A stretch of 64,000 nucleotides of DNA from Apodospora peruviana. Its lineage: Eukaryota > Ascomycota > Sordariomycetes > Sordariales > Lasiosphaeriaceae. The translations under genes were made by a program, and so were the position numbers. Each line of letters begins with the position of its first letter. Position 1 is the stretch's first letter. Of this stretch, positions 23,422-35,573 are shown in pieces. The notes under the pieces are model-generated. The model did no database searches. It worked only from the letters and a program-made list of their open reading frames with translations, and was not told the DNA's origin. The DNA is taken from contig JAUEDM010000001.1 in assembly GCA_033439685.1 (NCBI GenBank), forward strand, positions 7,192,001 to 7,256,000, in the 5' to 3' direction.

Positions 23422-26400
23422 TTGTGCGAGTTTTGATTTTTGGCATTTTGCTTTGCGTAAGTCGAGGAGCGTTTAGTATTGCATCGCAAGGCGAGCTCGG
23501 ATTTGGTTAAACATGTATATCATATTTTATTTGAATTTAAATTTGGCGTTTTGCGTTGGCTGGCTTTTTGTCTTGACTATCATATGTGGCAGCAGACACT
23601 GATGGTTTGGTATCTCGCACATTCTACAGGCAGGGCGGTAGGTGGCGTGACGACGAGCGGTGCTGAAGTTGCCGACTTGGCGAAGAGTCCGGAAGAAGGG
23701 ACTAAGATTGGATTGAGGATTAGAGCGATGAAGAAGTAGGGTTCTCGCGGTTCGATGAGATGATGGGAGTGAGTCAGATGATGCATACGGGAAGAAAACA
23801 CTGAAGACATGACCAACGGGGACACCAGCCGGCCAAAGGACTTGCCTATCCGGGGTTCCAAGAAAAGGTGTAAGGACTCAACCAGGTTGCATCATGGTAT
23901 GTGCATTATTGAGAATAGCGTTTTAGGATTAATGAATGGAATTGGGAGAACGATGGCGGTTTCTTGTGGTACTACACTTGCTGTTGTGGAGGAAAAAGAG
24001 TCATAAACAGAAACTCGACGTAGCCTAGGTACTTACAGACCTAATTGCCTACAGAACAGTAACTACAAGAATGAGGACCTATCCATCTACTCCATATAAC
24101 CTTATTCCGCCAGTATCGTCTGTATAATGGCCAATAGTGGACCGTCCATGTACCAAACGTATTCTGATATAATTACTCGTGACGGAAATCTTGGGAGACT
24201 GCCTACGGTGGGCGTGTATACCAACAGACCTAATTAGCAGCAGTAACTATGCCGTTGTGATCAAGCTTGGGTACTTATAAACATGTATCTTTCATAACCC
24301 TTCATGGCTGTCGTTCTCTATGCTTACTAAACGTATTCATCGATGTGTATGTGTTTTGGAATAAACTGAATCTGAATCCTGAAGTTCATTTTATGTGAGT
24401 TGGTTAGGTAAGGTGTGTGTGTCGGGCTGCACCGATGTTCGACTGGCTTATTTGTCCGTATAATATTATCTGCCTCTATCCTCTTTCACTTTCCCGTTCT
24501 CTCCGTTAATATTCACTTCCTATGCGTATGTAGGCCTGCTGGAGCTTCTTCACCTCACTCTCTATAATTCGGGAAAAGGGGCCGAGCAAAACCCGACAAA
24601 TATCTCTCAATACTGGATATCATCAGTGTTTCATCGTGGTATGATTGTGCGTGTTTGCCGTGTGTGTATGTACGTGTCTCGACACCAATACAGTAGATGA
24701 CATAGTATGCAATTACACCTTTCGGTCTCTTTTTGTGGGCGTCATCTTGATTATTGATGGCTGCCATGTTTTCCCATGTACCTGAAGGGGGTGATTGTTT
24801 CTGCTGCTTCGTCATCGGAGTACGTCTGCTGATAAATCTGTTTCTCGTATTGATGGTAGTCAGAGTTTGTTTCTTCTGCCTCGGTCTTGTTATCATTGGT
24901 GATTTTTGATTGAACTTCCTCTCTGTTGCGGTATCAGGAAGCTTGGTTTATCGCCCCTTATTGGACTTGATATGTATGGATTTCGTCGTATTTTCCAACT
25001 CTGATTTCTGATATAAATGGTATACAAACGATGGTAAGTAATACTGGTGATACCTGGGTGATCGATCTTATGACTATGACCATGTATGAAGCCTGATGCT
25101 AATCTTGTCAACAGGTTTGAAGCTTATCATTCAAGATAACTTGTCTATCCTTCGAAAAATTCTTGTTCAACAATACCTACCATATCCTATAAAAACCTAC
25201 AAGACGCTGATTTACAGGCGGGATCATTCCAAAGGGTGTCACAGTATAAAGATGACCAAGACACGCAAGTTGAGTTCGCTAAGCCTCCACATAAATTACA
25301 CGAACTAAGGGTGATAGGAACTTATTGTGAGAAAAAAACAGAGGGTTGCGCGTCAACAAGCTGCCAAGGAGGCGAGAGCAGCCACCAACATGTGCGCTGC
25401 CTCGTGGTTGTTATATTCTGTGCAGGATATTATGGGTTGTGTAACCGGGCAGCGCGGCCCGAATTGTAAGGTGGCTTGTGAAGCTCCTTTTGGGTTGGAT
25501 CGAACAGGAAAGCAGCCCGTGAACGCCTTGTCTGACATGGACTCGTTCGTCAATTGCCAGCCTTTCGATGAATATTGGGTTCCTGTCTAGTTTGAGTTAA
25601 TGGGGGGACATGATCCGTGAATTACCTAAGGCAAGGTATTTGGTGCGAACCTGGAAGTTTTCTAACCAACGAAACCGCCCACGAGGACGCCAAGCCTCCA
25701 GGTTTGAACCCCAAATAAGCTTTCTACGGTGGACCAACCAGCCCTACAGAAGTGTGTGGTGTAACCCATACCGGCGGGACGATATCTGTCCGAGTCTGGA
25801 ATCGAGCCCACTTGCGCGGAGTGATTTATTGACCCCTGGCCGAGGCCCCTGCCGAGTGCTCAGAGTCAGTATAGTCTCAATAACCGACCCTCCGAAGCTC
25901 CAGGACAGTCAAATAATTGCGAATATTGATACTAGGTATCAGAAATCCGAAATCTATCTCCTTCAGTTGTATCCGTCCATAAGGCAAGGGATAGACGATG
26001 ACTGGAACAATTGCCAAATCGGGGAAGGTGTGCGGGTGAGGCTCTCCAAGGCTGACGAAGCCTGAGCTGAAAAGCATTCTGCTCAGTCAGTTTTATTTCC
26101 CCAATTCCCAACTGGTGCCCCCACCAACGCAAAATGCCCACGACGACAATGTCAGGTCACGGCAGGGCCGACCCGGGGATTGCGTAAGCTATTACCGCGG
26201 TTGTCGATGGGCAGAATGGAAGGCACTTTCCACACTGCAATCGCAATCTGCAGCTCTGACTGGACCCTTCCCAACCCCGACGGAGACGGGCAAGTTTGAC
26301 ACAGCCGGGGGAAGAGCGAAAGTACTATGTACGGCTTACTTCCGGATGGGCCCGGGGTTAAGGTTTAGGATCTGCCTGGGTAGCCATCCGTGTTCCATGT

Positions 26401-27066
26401 CGAGACGGTCTCTGACAGCTTTCACTTCACTCTTTGTCTTTGTTGGCGCAGCGTCAATACAGCCTTGTACGATTGCTCTCGTTTGAGACAGGACGCTAAG
26501 ACAAAGACGATACTTTACGGGACTGTTAACGTCAGTCCTTCAACTACCTAAGCCAAGTGTTAAAACACAATCGCCAAGATGCCAAACTTTGGTTCGTCTG
26601 ACCGTCCGGTGTGTGTCTGTGCCGCCCATCAGCCTTGCTGCACCGTCCCATTCCCCTTCAGACCCTTCAACTCTCATTTTCCTCGTCCTGGTCCATATTC
26701 GAAACCTGTGTGTCTGCCCCACAGAAACGGTTGGCTGTCGGCCGCGATGCAAGAACTCTTTATTAGAAAGTTGAAGCCCCTGTGGGACGTCAGCACGTCC
26801 TTCTCCTTCTGGCGACATAGCCACCGCCCACCTACCCTTCTCCATCTCAGCTGCCCAAACACCAGTCTGCCGATCATATAACATCACTACCGCGTCCCCG
26901 GGACTGTGGGACAATTCAAATGCGGATCTCCACCGTCTTTTCTTCAACAACACTCCACTGAAGCTCCACAGACAAACATCAACAAAATATTAGCTGTTTG
27001 TCTCCCTGTCTCTATATTATTCTCCGTATCTTCCACGGGTTTGACACCAGTCAACGGGGCAACGAC
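23422..27066. other. Gene-free 3.6 kb spacer with tRNA-like B-box sequences
   Basis: The stretch separates the TGL1-type gene from the RTA1 gene on the same strand. From 24.0 to 25.3 kb it is AT-rich with GTGTGT runs. Between about 25640 and 25815 there are three sequences resembling the Pol III B box (see findings). The longest frame (about 25327-25590) has no recognisable domain. I see no intact gene; decayed mobile or tRNA-derived sequence is possible. Confidence 0.4.
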
Positions 27067-28175
27067 ATGTCCGAATCGGACAACACCCCTCCGCCGCCCG
27101 ATGGCTACCTGAGCTGGGGCAGGTTTTGCTTCAACAACCAGGACGATCCGAGATGCGAGTTCGTACAGAACTTCTACGAGTATCGCCTCAGCATAGCTGC
27201 GAATGCCACCTTCCTCGCCCTGTTTGCTCTCTCGCTGCTCGGCTTCATCATCACCTACGCCGCCACTCGCCGAGGCGTTGCCTTCACCGTCGCCTTCGTG
27301 GCTGGCGTTATTCTTGAGATCCTCGGCTACGCCGGCCGAGTCATGAGCTGGAAGAACCAGTGGGACGAGAATGGCTTCCTCATGCAGATATGCTGCCTTA
27401 CTATTGCGCCCGCCTTCTTAGCCGCCGGCATTTATCTCTGCCTGAGACGGATCGTATATGTGTTTGGCCCCGAGAATTCGCGGATTGCGCCCGAAATGTA
27501 CACCCGCATTGTGAGTGTTCCCCCGTTTGTTCACTTTTCAAAGCAAGGAGTTAAGAAAAAAGACGAAACGGTTACTCACATCGAAACTTGTGATAGTTCA
27601 TCCCCTGCGATGTAATCTCTCTAGTGCTGCAAGCTGCTGGTGGTGCGATGGCATCCATTGCATCGCATAACGGCGAGAGTGTCGACACAGGCGACAACAT
27701 CATGATTGCGGGCCTAGCGTTCCAGGTCTTTACTCTTTTGTTGTTCATCGGCTGCTCCATCGACTTTGCCCTCAAGGTCTACCGTCGCCAGCGCAAGTAT
27801 GGCGCCGATGCCTTTGATCAGAGCGACGTGGCGCGCAAGACGCGTGGGTCGTGGCAGTTCAAGGGTCTCCTCGCTGCGCTGACCATCTCCACCATCTGTA
27901 TCTTTTGGCGATCGGTCTTCCGTGTCGCCGAGCTCAGCCAGGGCTGGGAGGGCCCCTTGATGAAACGCCAGGATCTGTTTATTGGCTTTGAGGGTGTCAT
28001 GATTATTGTTTCATGCTTGGTCATGAACGTCTTCCACCCGAGCGTGTGCTTCCGGGAGATGATGGAGGGCGCCGGTGGGCTCCGTAGCAAGAAGAAGACG
28101 AGTGTCAACACACCCGTCGTGGATGCGGGATCCGGGAAGAGCGAGTCGCCCAGCGATGCGGACCAGACTGCCTAA
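27067..28175 (+). CDS. RTA1 family seven-transmembrane protein (RTA1/RSB1 type)
   Basis: Fungal-specific integral membrane protein of the lipid-translocating exporter family, whose yeast members confer resistance to aminocholesterol drugs or move sphingoid bases. The exons are 27067-27510 and 27597-28175; the 86 bp intron has donor GTGAGT and acceptor GATAG in phase 0, joining TRI to FIPCDVISL and giving 340 aa. Seven hydrophobic segments lie near residues 42-65, 72-91, 104-125, 148-168, 185-205, 236-255 and 274-292. Family landmarks include the block EILGYAGR, IAPAFLAAGIYLCL, the IPCDVISLVLQAAGG block and IFWRSVFRVAE. The short N-terminus has a Cys pair that is common in RTA1 proteins. I prefer the ATG at 27067 (MSESDN) over an upstream in-frame ATG at 26998, because the extra residues are hydrophobic and not family-like. 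The transported lipid cannot be told from sequence. Confidence 0.93.
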
Positions 28176-29276
28176 TTAACGTGTTGATATTTTCTATGGG
28201 CTTTTGGTTCAGAAAATAGACGGGGCGTGCGATCTAGAGTATTTTTCCAGTTGTTTTGCATTTTAAGGGGACAATTGGATGGCATGGGGAATACCTTGTT
28301 TTGGATATTTGGAGGTTGCGCTATATAATATTTTACATATTTTACATATGTATCTTACATGTCCAGACGTATTTATGTTGTTACTCTACCATCAAACGTT
28401 CGTGAAATCATCACGCATGTCTTTTGATGCCAACTTCATGAACTGTACAATCAGCTGCTTACTCCAGAGATGAAGTAACATTGCGCAAGACAGCACGAAC
28501 AGGGGGCCCATGAATAAAAGTCATTGTCATGTCAAAGTTATACGCTCAGCTGCTTCTACTTGCTTACGTACGTTGGTAGCTTTTATGCCGTGAATATCTT
28601 ACTCAGATGCAGTCTCTGGCATCGATAGCTGAGGCAAACAAGGTCGTGAAGTTAGTCAGTCCTTGTCACTGATGATGCTTGGTCATTCATCCATGACGGC
28701 TTGACTTGGACACTCAACTAACATGGTCTCGTAGCTAGGTAAGGTAGATATATATAGGTCATCCAGTTAGTAATGAACGACCCTAGAGATTTTGCTGGTT
28801 TCATGCTAGCCGGTGTGGTTTGATCAAGTACCTAGACAGCCTACCTACCTAGTCTGTCTAGACAATAAGGTAAGGTGAATGGGCGCAAGGTAGGTGTCGT
28901 CAGCTGGGACAGGGGGAAGAAGCTCTGACAAATATGCTGAATAAGGTAGCAAACAACATCACGTAAAAGTGTTATGCTGTTGATAAACTCTTGAAAGAAG
29001 AAATGCGGCACACTAAAGGAGTATGGAAAAACAGGTACCATGTAGAAGGGAGGTAGACAAGCAGTCGACAGGGAAAAAGGGGGGATGTTAAAGGAAAGAA
29101 AAGGTCAACCAGCAGCTATAAGAAGGTAAGGAACAAAGCATTTAAGTACCTTTCAAAGAAGAAATGAATATTAGTAATCCCTCCTCGAACAACAGAAAAA
29201 GCTAGAAAGAAAAGAAGCCAATGATGTTTATAAATATAGAAGAAAAATCAAAGGGAAAGAAAAAAATATAAACTTT
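28176..29276. other. Spacer between the RTA1 gene and tRNA-Gly
   Basis: This 1.1 kb AT-rich spacer lies between a plus-strand 3' end and the 3' end of a minus-strand tRNA gene. TACCTA/TAGGTA motifs occur at 28731-28747 and 28828-28855. No coding sequence is supported. Confidence 0.5.
28828..28855. repeat. TACCTA/TAGGTA palindromic spacer motif
   Basis: GTACCTAGACAG followed by CCTACCTACCTAGTC belongs to the same recurrent family seen at 6794. A relative, GTAGCTAGGTAAGGTAG, lies about 100 bp upstream at 28731. Confidence 0.5.
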
Positions 29277-29347
29277 TGCGTCAGCCGCGAATCGAACGCG
29301 GGGCCCATCGATGGCAACGATGGATTTTACCACTAAACCACTGACGC
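29277..29347 (-). tRNA. tRNA-Gly (anticodon GCC)
   Basis: The 71 nt minus-strand gene folds as a full cloverleaf. The acceptor stem is GCGTCAG/CTGACGC with discriminator A, the D arm carries TGGTTTAGTGGTA, and the anticodon stem CATCG/CGATG encloses loop TTGCCAT with anticodon GCC. The T arm is CCGCG/CGCGG around TTCGAAT. CCA is not encoded and there is no intron, as expected for a nuclear tRNA-Gly. A T run just downstream on the minus strand (plus-strand A run near 29258-29266) fits a Pol III terminator. Internal A and B boxes are intact, so the gene should be active. Confidence 0.96.
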
Positions 29348-29767
29348 TTGTTATTTGATAGTTAGTTTTTGGTTTGGCTGCCCTATGAATCATAGAGTCC
29401 GGCCGCCGCCCCACAACAGACCTTTGGCTCAAATCACTACCGCTTCTACTCATGGGAAATAGGTTTGGTACTAACCCGTATAACGGGTTGTTTTTCAACT
29501 TGCTTAAGATGTACCGATCTATTTCATTGAATATTCATTTCACTTAGTTTAATCAATGTCATGCTCCCTTCAAATGCAGAGGTATGACAGATCTAAATGC
29601 ACATAAATGGTGCTGTTAACTTCCCGCTGAAAAGCAGGTTGATTTGGATGGGGGCACGTCAAAGATCACATCTCGCATCTCACTTTGGAACCCAGAATCT
29701 TCAGGTAGTCAATCTCGGAGAGAGTGCAAGTTCGCTAATATAACCACAAAAAATACATCTATTATCA
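29348..29767. other. Short spacer between tRNA-Gly and the GPI2 3' end
   Basis: 420 bp separate the 5' end of the tRNA gene from the GPI2 stop codon; both genes are on the minus strand. I see nothing beyond AT-rich flanks. Confidence 0.5.
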
Positions 29768-31496
29768 TTATTCATCCCAATGCCTCCGGCTGATAATAAT
29801 CGGCCGCGCAGGGTCCCAAGGCCCGTATATCTCGTTCTTGTACTTTTGCAGCCCAATAAGCCACCAGCTGCACCCTCCCATTGCCAGCGCGGAAATCAAA
29901 CAGCCCACGACAATGCCAAGCAGGCCATTCTTCCACGACCGCCAGCCGCGCTGCTCGCCGAGGACCATCCCGACGCCGCCGCCGGCGCCCATCACCAGCA
30001 ACACCGTCAGGATGACATGGTACCGCCAGCTGCGGAGGCGGGCCACCCGCCGGAAGACAGGGAATAGCCCAAACACTTCGATGCTGAACAGCGTGAGGCT
30101 GAACACTTGTCCCGTAGACGGCAATCTGCTGGCCAGCACCGTCGATGCCATCAGCGCGGCGTTGGTTGAGAGCGCCCCAACGGGGAACTTGTGGATCCCC
30201 GGGCCCCAGCTGCCCGAGTAATCAAAGAAGAAGATGTTGATGGCTAGCAGCCAAAAGGACATGGCCCAGATGCTATCGGAAGAGGTCGAGCGGGTCAGAG
30301 ATTTCAAGATGGGAGATAAGCCAAGTAGGGTAAAGTAGATGAGCACGGCAGATTTGATAGCTTCGAGGCGGAGGAAGGCTCGGCCCCGGCCTTGGGGCGG
30401 CTGGGTGGTCCGATGCCGAAACTCTTCCTCCGTCTCCACAACGGATCCTGCACGCGCGGCGCTGGTCTGTGAGGCGACCGAGTGCACCGAGCTGACCGAC
30501 CGCGAATGGGCATGGCCAGGGATGAGAAGGTTGCTGGTGCTGTTACCGTTACCGGTGGTAACATAGCTGCCTGCCGCCGCAAAAGACCGCTGCTGCGAGT
30601 GGTCTTGGAGCAGGTTGGTGCTCGAACTTGCAGCCGACGGCAGGTTCGATGTGCTCGAGAAGCTGGCCGTGCTGGCGTTGTGCGGCGTCGGGAGGCCGAG
30701 GTGCGAAGAGTCCTGGCGCCGAGGCGGTGGGGGTTCTCGTTCTCGTTCTCTATAGCCGCGCCGCCCACAACTGACGCTTCTTTCCCTCCGGATAGGGCCG
30801 CCGCCGTCAACCGCAGCCCCCTGGGTTTCCTGCTCTACCCAAAAGTCCCACAAGAGCCAGCCGAGGAAGGTGGCGCAGCTGCCCCACCCGACGACCGACA
30901 CGGGGCTGACGCGTTCCTGGAAGATGCCGACGAAGCAGACGATGAAAATGATGACGGAGCAGACGTGCTGCACGATTACCGTCGAGTCGGCGACCAGGGG
31001 CCAAAAGTCGTACGGTTGGACACGGGGGTTGCGCTGGAGATTCTCGAGGAAGGTTGCCTGGTCTGTGTAGTTGTCGGGGTCTATACGAAGAAGGATTGTG
31101 AGCTATTAGGGATTGACCAGTGCCGGTACGCGGGACCGGCCCGTGTGGTAAATAGGGGGAAATGATAGGCATACAGGACTGCTTCACCCAGAGCAGCTTC
31201 TGGAATCGCTTCCGCCTGTTGCTCCTGCTGCGGCTGCCATCCTCCTTGCTGCGACGTACGCGTCTCTGGCGCTGCATCTCGTTCCCCGACCCGTTCCCAC
31301 CGCCGACGTCGAACAACCCCGAGCGGCGCGGGGGAGAAAATGGCGCGAATGCATCTTCGGGCGCAAGATGGGACGGATCAGCGCGGTGCGTCTGGAGACT
31401 GGCTGGCACGGTGGACGAGCGCACCAGCGGCGGAAAGGGACCGGCCTCGAAATCGGACGGGATGGCTGATTGATGGAGACCCGAGGGGGGGGCCAT
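29768..31496 (-). CDS. GPI2: GPI2/PIG-C, subunit of the GPI-GlcNAc transferase
   Basis: Membrane subunit of the endoplasmic reticulum complex that transfers GlcNAc from UDP-GlcNAc to phosphatidylinositol, the first step of GPI anchor synthesis. The exons are 31496-31175 and 31080-29768; the 94 bp intron has donor GTATGC and acceptor GTATAG in phase 1, giving 544 aa. Splicing restores LLWVKQSYPDNYTDQATFL, the hallmark N-terminal block of the family, followed by PYDFWPLVADSTVIVQH. Several hydrophobic segments follow, with a long Ser/Thr-rich loop of about 120 residues after the second. The final hydrophobic helices include VILTVLLVMGAGGGVGMVLG. The first roughly 90 residues are disordered and poorly conserved. 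The start ATG at 31496 is the first of the frame. Function links loosely to the GPI-anchored protein encoded at 54-56 kb. Confidence 0.94.
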
Positions 31497-34400
31497 GGAT
31501 CAGAGAGTTCTTCCCTCCATGCAAGGTGAGACGTCACAGGTCGGGCGCGGCGTACAAGCTCGAGCGGTTGGTTACGGCGCGCTCGCTTTTTCCCTCATCA
31601 AAGGCAGTCGAGTAAAATAAAACGGAAGCTACCTGAAGTTTATGTCACTAATAAGGCAAGTTTCACAGCGTCCAAAGAGGTCTCGGTCGATGTCTCATCT
31701 CAAAATTTGGGGTTCGGGCACGGACCATCAGCTGTGTGGACACTTTTGCTCTGCTCCACTGGTGCGGTGCGTGCTCTAATTCGGCTTCAGCCAGGCCGAT
31801 CTGCGCGCCCCTGATTCAACGGGGGTTCAGTGGGGAGCATCGCAGAAGCCCCAGATGCCAAGAGCTATCGAAAAGCCTAGGCCCCTGGTGGACGATTCAC
31901 AGCGCAAGGATCATTTTCCCGAGACAATTGCAGAATTGCAGCCGGTCACGGCATTCGAAACAAAGACGGTGACACCCGGCGAAACTGCCCTGGGCTTTGC
32001 TTCGCTATCTCACGGTTGCACGAGTGTTGATCAAGCTTTTTGTCTTGCTGCAGTGAGAGTTGCGAACCTGGACCTCGGTGTCCCGCAGTTGATCCTTAAG
32101 CACTCAGCTAAAATGTGAACTGGGGTTGAACTGCGTGGTGCGTGTAACTTCACAACTTCGAGTTACTTACGGGTTAACCCTTGGAAATCTGGAAGGCATG
32201 GCAGCCGACAGATAGTATGTCAGGGAAATATTATCGCGCATTGTGAGTAACGATGGCCTTAAAAACTTTCATACGGGACAATCTCGTTAGTGTAGGCGGG
32301 CAAGGTAATCTGTTCGATACAGCCACGATGTAGCACAACACGAGAAATGGATGCGCCGACAAACATCCCGTCCGAAGGATTCGCTTCGGAACTCGGTTCA
32401 TATACACGCCCGTGGTTCCTCACCGCGCCTCAAGATAGCGTAAACAACGGCGAATGCCTGTTGATAGACGAATCATTATGAGCTGCTAAGCTATTTGTCC
32501 CCACCGGCTGGGAAGAGAAGTTACTGGCCGTCGTAACGGCGCAGGCAGCGAAGTTTGTCGGGCCTTCCTTGGCAGGGGTCTTGGGACAGTTGGTTCCATG
32601 ACTGACAGCAGGGAAGATGGCGCGCAGGAGGAACAACGGGCCATCAGGTTTGAGCTTGCACAGCCTTTCCCGGTCATTAGGGATTTTGATGCCACTGTCA
32701 AAACACATAACATCTAATAAACCAAAGCGAGCGGTGAGTTTCTGAAAGTGAACAGTACGGATTACCTGTAGGTCAATCCACATGCAAACCATGTGATGCC
32801 AAGCCAGCACGCGAAAGCTTGGTGAAATGCCGACGAGGCCCACGTGGGGCGAGTGTCGTCCAAAGCTGGACAACCCACCCCATGATCGGAACGCCACTAA
32901 CAAAAGCGGCTGCAAGGTTCTCAACGTTCCTGCTGAAAGGAGGTGGTTGGCGGCGATGTGACTGGCTAGTCGCAATCCCAAGCTACGGATTATTTTCCAG
33001 ATTCTTTTTGAGCCTTATTACGCGACAACAAAACTAGCAATATGCGCCAGGAAGAGAACGACGGATGATGGCCCCAAACAGCAGCGCTCTAGCGAACACG
33101 GGGTAACACCTTCCACGCTAGTAACCACACCATCGGCCGCCGCCATTGATCCGCCATCCATTGATGATGGCATCGTGGGCGTGTCAGGATAGCTAGGGTG
33201 AACATGTGGACGCGGGTAAAGTTGCCCATCCACACAGGGACCTCTTGTGGCTCTGACAGAAACTACCGACAGCAGTGTGCCTTGCCTGCCACTGCTGTGT
33301 TTGACCATGCCGCTTGCCAATTGGAATCATTCAACTCAATGGGGTGATGTGCGTTGTGCATTGAGCTTGTCTTTGCGCATGGACCAAACTACGAGACCCA
33401 GACATCCACGGCCTCGTCCAGTCCCCTTCCCAAAGGGGGGATACTACGGAGGGCCCGCTCGGAGTGTCACTTGCCAAGTCGGGCGAGTTTGCGTCGGATA
33501 CACCCGTATGTTCTTTCCAACATCAAGGGAAGGCGAACACTTCACTGTCGAGACTCGAGACTCGAGACTCGCCCGCACTTTCCAAAATATGTTTGTGTTA
33601 GGCAGTGGCTATCCGTATTCGAGAGTCATTAACACCGGATGGTGCAAGGAAGCCACAGGTCAAAGGGCGGAGTTGGCTCGGTCGTTGTGGTGAAGCAAAG
33701 AGCGAACGGACCCCAACTGGTAGCAAAACCAATGTCACCACGATCCAGTGCGACCTGCGACCTGCGACCCCTCCCCTCCCTTGCGGGAATCCAGACCGCC
33801 AGCGCCAGCCAACGGCGAGGCCAACGGGACGAACAGCGAGCATGGGTGCAGCTTTAATATGAAAAGGTAAAAAAGTCCAACAATCCCCGGACGCAGATTA
33901 AAGTATCCTGCAGCTCCTCTCCTGATTGATCCCTTTTGCCCGCCTCTTTGCACTGCAGGGTCTTGTGTCACCGAGGCAGATTAGGAAGACCGCGGACGAG
34001 AGACAGTGGATGGATGGATCAGTAAAACCCGAAAGCAAAGCGACTCGACACTTGACCCCACGATCTTCCTCTTTCCTCGTCCTCTCACTCCTTTAAATAT
34101 TTCAGGCCCAACACTGCGCCGCACAGTCACCCCTACCTCGACCAGGTACTGTCCATTGACGCCGCACAAAGCCTACCTACCTCCTTCGCTGCCCGCTCCT
34201 TGTGTGACCTGGGGTGCCCGCCTGAGTTTCCCATCAATCGCACTCTCATTCGCACTCAAGATCCCAATCATCGGCGCTTTTAGGCTACGGCCATTCAAAT
34301 AACACGCAAATACGGGCTTCCTCCGTCTGGACTTATTCTACCAGCTGCTACCCTCACTTATTACTCAACAGCGGCATATCATATTCTTGGGGTAAATCTC

Positions 34401-34750
34401 CAAATATCCGGACCTCTGACAAGCGACCCTGCACCTCTGCGCCGCTGCTGTGCCGGCCAGCTTGGCAACATTAAAGAGAGTCACCACCCACCCGAACCGG
34501 CTGTTTGCTTGGCTCTGGGGTCTTGCATTGCTGAAGTCTTTCGCACCGCCCGACCCTAGACTCCCCTGCTTGCTAATAAGACGTACGGTACCACCGACTC
34601 GACAAGGGGCCCCATATTCAACTTATACATGCTCGGCGCCAACCCCGACGAAAAGCCAGTCGCTGACCATTATCTCTTGAACTCTCTCTCCACCAAAGTT
34701 TTCAGTCGGCGCTCCTCAAGGACGTCAGATCGGCCACCACCAAAAGAAAA
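31497..34750. other. Divergent 3.25 kb spacer between GPI2 and the unknown membrane-protein gene
   Basis: The region holds the GPI2 promoter and the promoter and leader of the plus-strand gene at 34751. A triple 7-mer TCGAGAC repeat lies at 33548-33568. The longest frame (183 codons, minus, about 32430-32981) has no recognisable domain. From about 34050 to 34750 the sequence is pyrimidine-rich, which suggests a long leader. No gene is supported. Confidence 0.4.
33548..33568 (+). repeat. Triple 7-mer repeat (TCGAGAC)3
   Basis: Three exact tandem TCGAGAC units lie in gene-free DNA. This is a minor slippage repeat. Confidence 0.9.
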
Positions 34751-35573
34751 ATGAAGGCAACCAATTTCTATCTCGCGCTCAGCGTCGCACCGTTTGCGAT
34801 ATGTGCACCCGTGCCCATCTCGGGCGGTGCAGCACACCCTCCGGCAACTGTGCCCAGCACACGACCACGGCATGCACTTCCACGATTCATCCATTTCGGT
34901 CCGGATGTAGATGACGATGATGGCATCCCAGAGGTGGAAATCGACAACAGGGCATACACACCCTCAGCAACCGAAGATCCCACGGAGGTGCTCGCATCTC
35001 GGCGTCCTCTGGTCACGGAATACCTTATGGCTCTCTCGGAGGAGAAGGAGGAAGCCGTCGAACATTCTCCGACGCCTGCTACGAAGGCCTCGGCTTGGTC
35101 GAGATGGAACAGGAAATACGGCTCTGCGGCAGCCACCTCGCAACAGCAATTATCAACAGGTCAACACGAGAACGACTTTATCTCGATCGCTGAGATGGAG
35201 GTGATTGTGCCAGCGGTTCAGTATAGGAGGCCGTGCCACACGTATCTCCCGAAGGAGTATAACGACATGATGGTGATCTTGCTAGCCGTCGTCTTTCTGC
35301 TGGTGGTTGTCTCAGTGGAGACCTGGGGCACTCTTTCCCACAGGTAGGCAGCCCAAAGTTTCAAGCGATGCTGAATGTTCTCAAGAAGCATGCAATTGTT
35401 CTAACACTTATGGCAGACTATCTTGCTCGTTACGTCAGGAAGGAGTCATCCGGTTGGATGGAGAAAAGGACAGCACCGTCATCACGTCCCAGAAAGGCAC
35501 ACTTTCGATCCAAGCGGACCCAGAGACGTTGGCGTTACTAGCAAAAGGCGAGAGCAGTTCGTTGGGGAGATAA
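34751..35573 (+). CDS. Unknown protein with signal peptide and one transmembrane helix
   Basis: I do not recognise a named family. The exons are 34751-35343 and 35417-35573; the 73 bp intron has donor GTAGGC and acceptor GGCAG in phase 2, giving 249 aa. The N-terminus FYLALSVAPFAICA is a probable signal peptide ending near residue 19. Residues 20-170 are polar with an acidic patch (DVDDDD) and little structure. A strong hydrophobic helix, MMVILLAVVFLLVVVSVETW, lies at about 173-191. The short tail coded by exon 2 contains EGVIRLDGEKD and is probably cytoplasmic. The layout predicts a type I plasma membrane or secretory pathway protein with a disordered ectodomain. The splice restores an open frame to a natural stop, which supports a real gene. 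A sensor or wall-associated role is only a guess. Confidence 0.75.

Noticed and set aside
25327..25590. 87-codon plus-strand frame in the 23.4-27.1 kb spacer
   Set aside because: The first part is Lys/Arg/Ala-rich, but there is no domain, no convincing exon partner and decayed surroundings. It may be a fragment, but I cannot support a gene.
26998..27066. Alternative upstream ATG of the RTA1 gene
   Set aside because: The added 23 residues are hydrophobic and unlike RTA1 N-termini, which are short and polar before the first helix.
30482..31165. 227-codon plus-strand frame over GPI2
   Set aside because: It is opposite a gene with family-conserved blocks across a spliced junction, and the antisense frame lacks any motif.
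32430..32981. 183-codon minus-strand frame in the 31.5-34.7 kb spacer
   Set aside because: No recognisable domain, unusual mixed composition and no neighbouring exon; not enough to call a gene.
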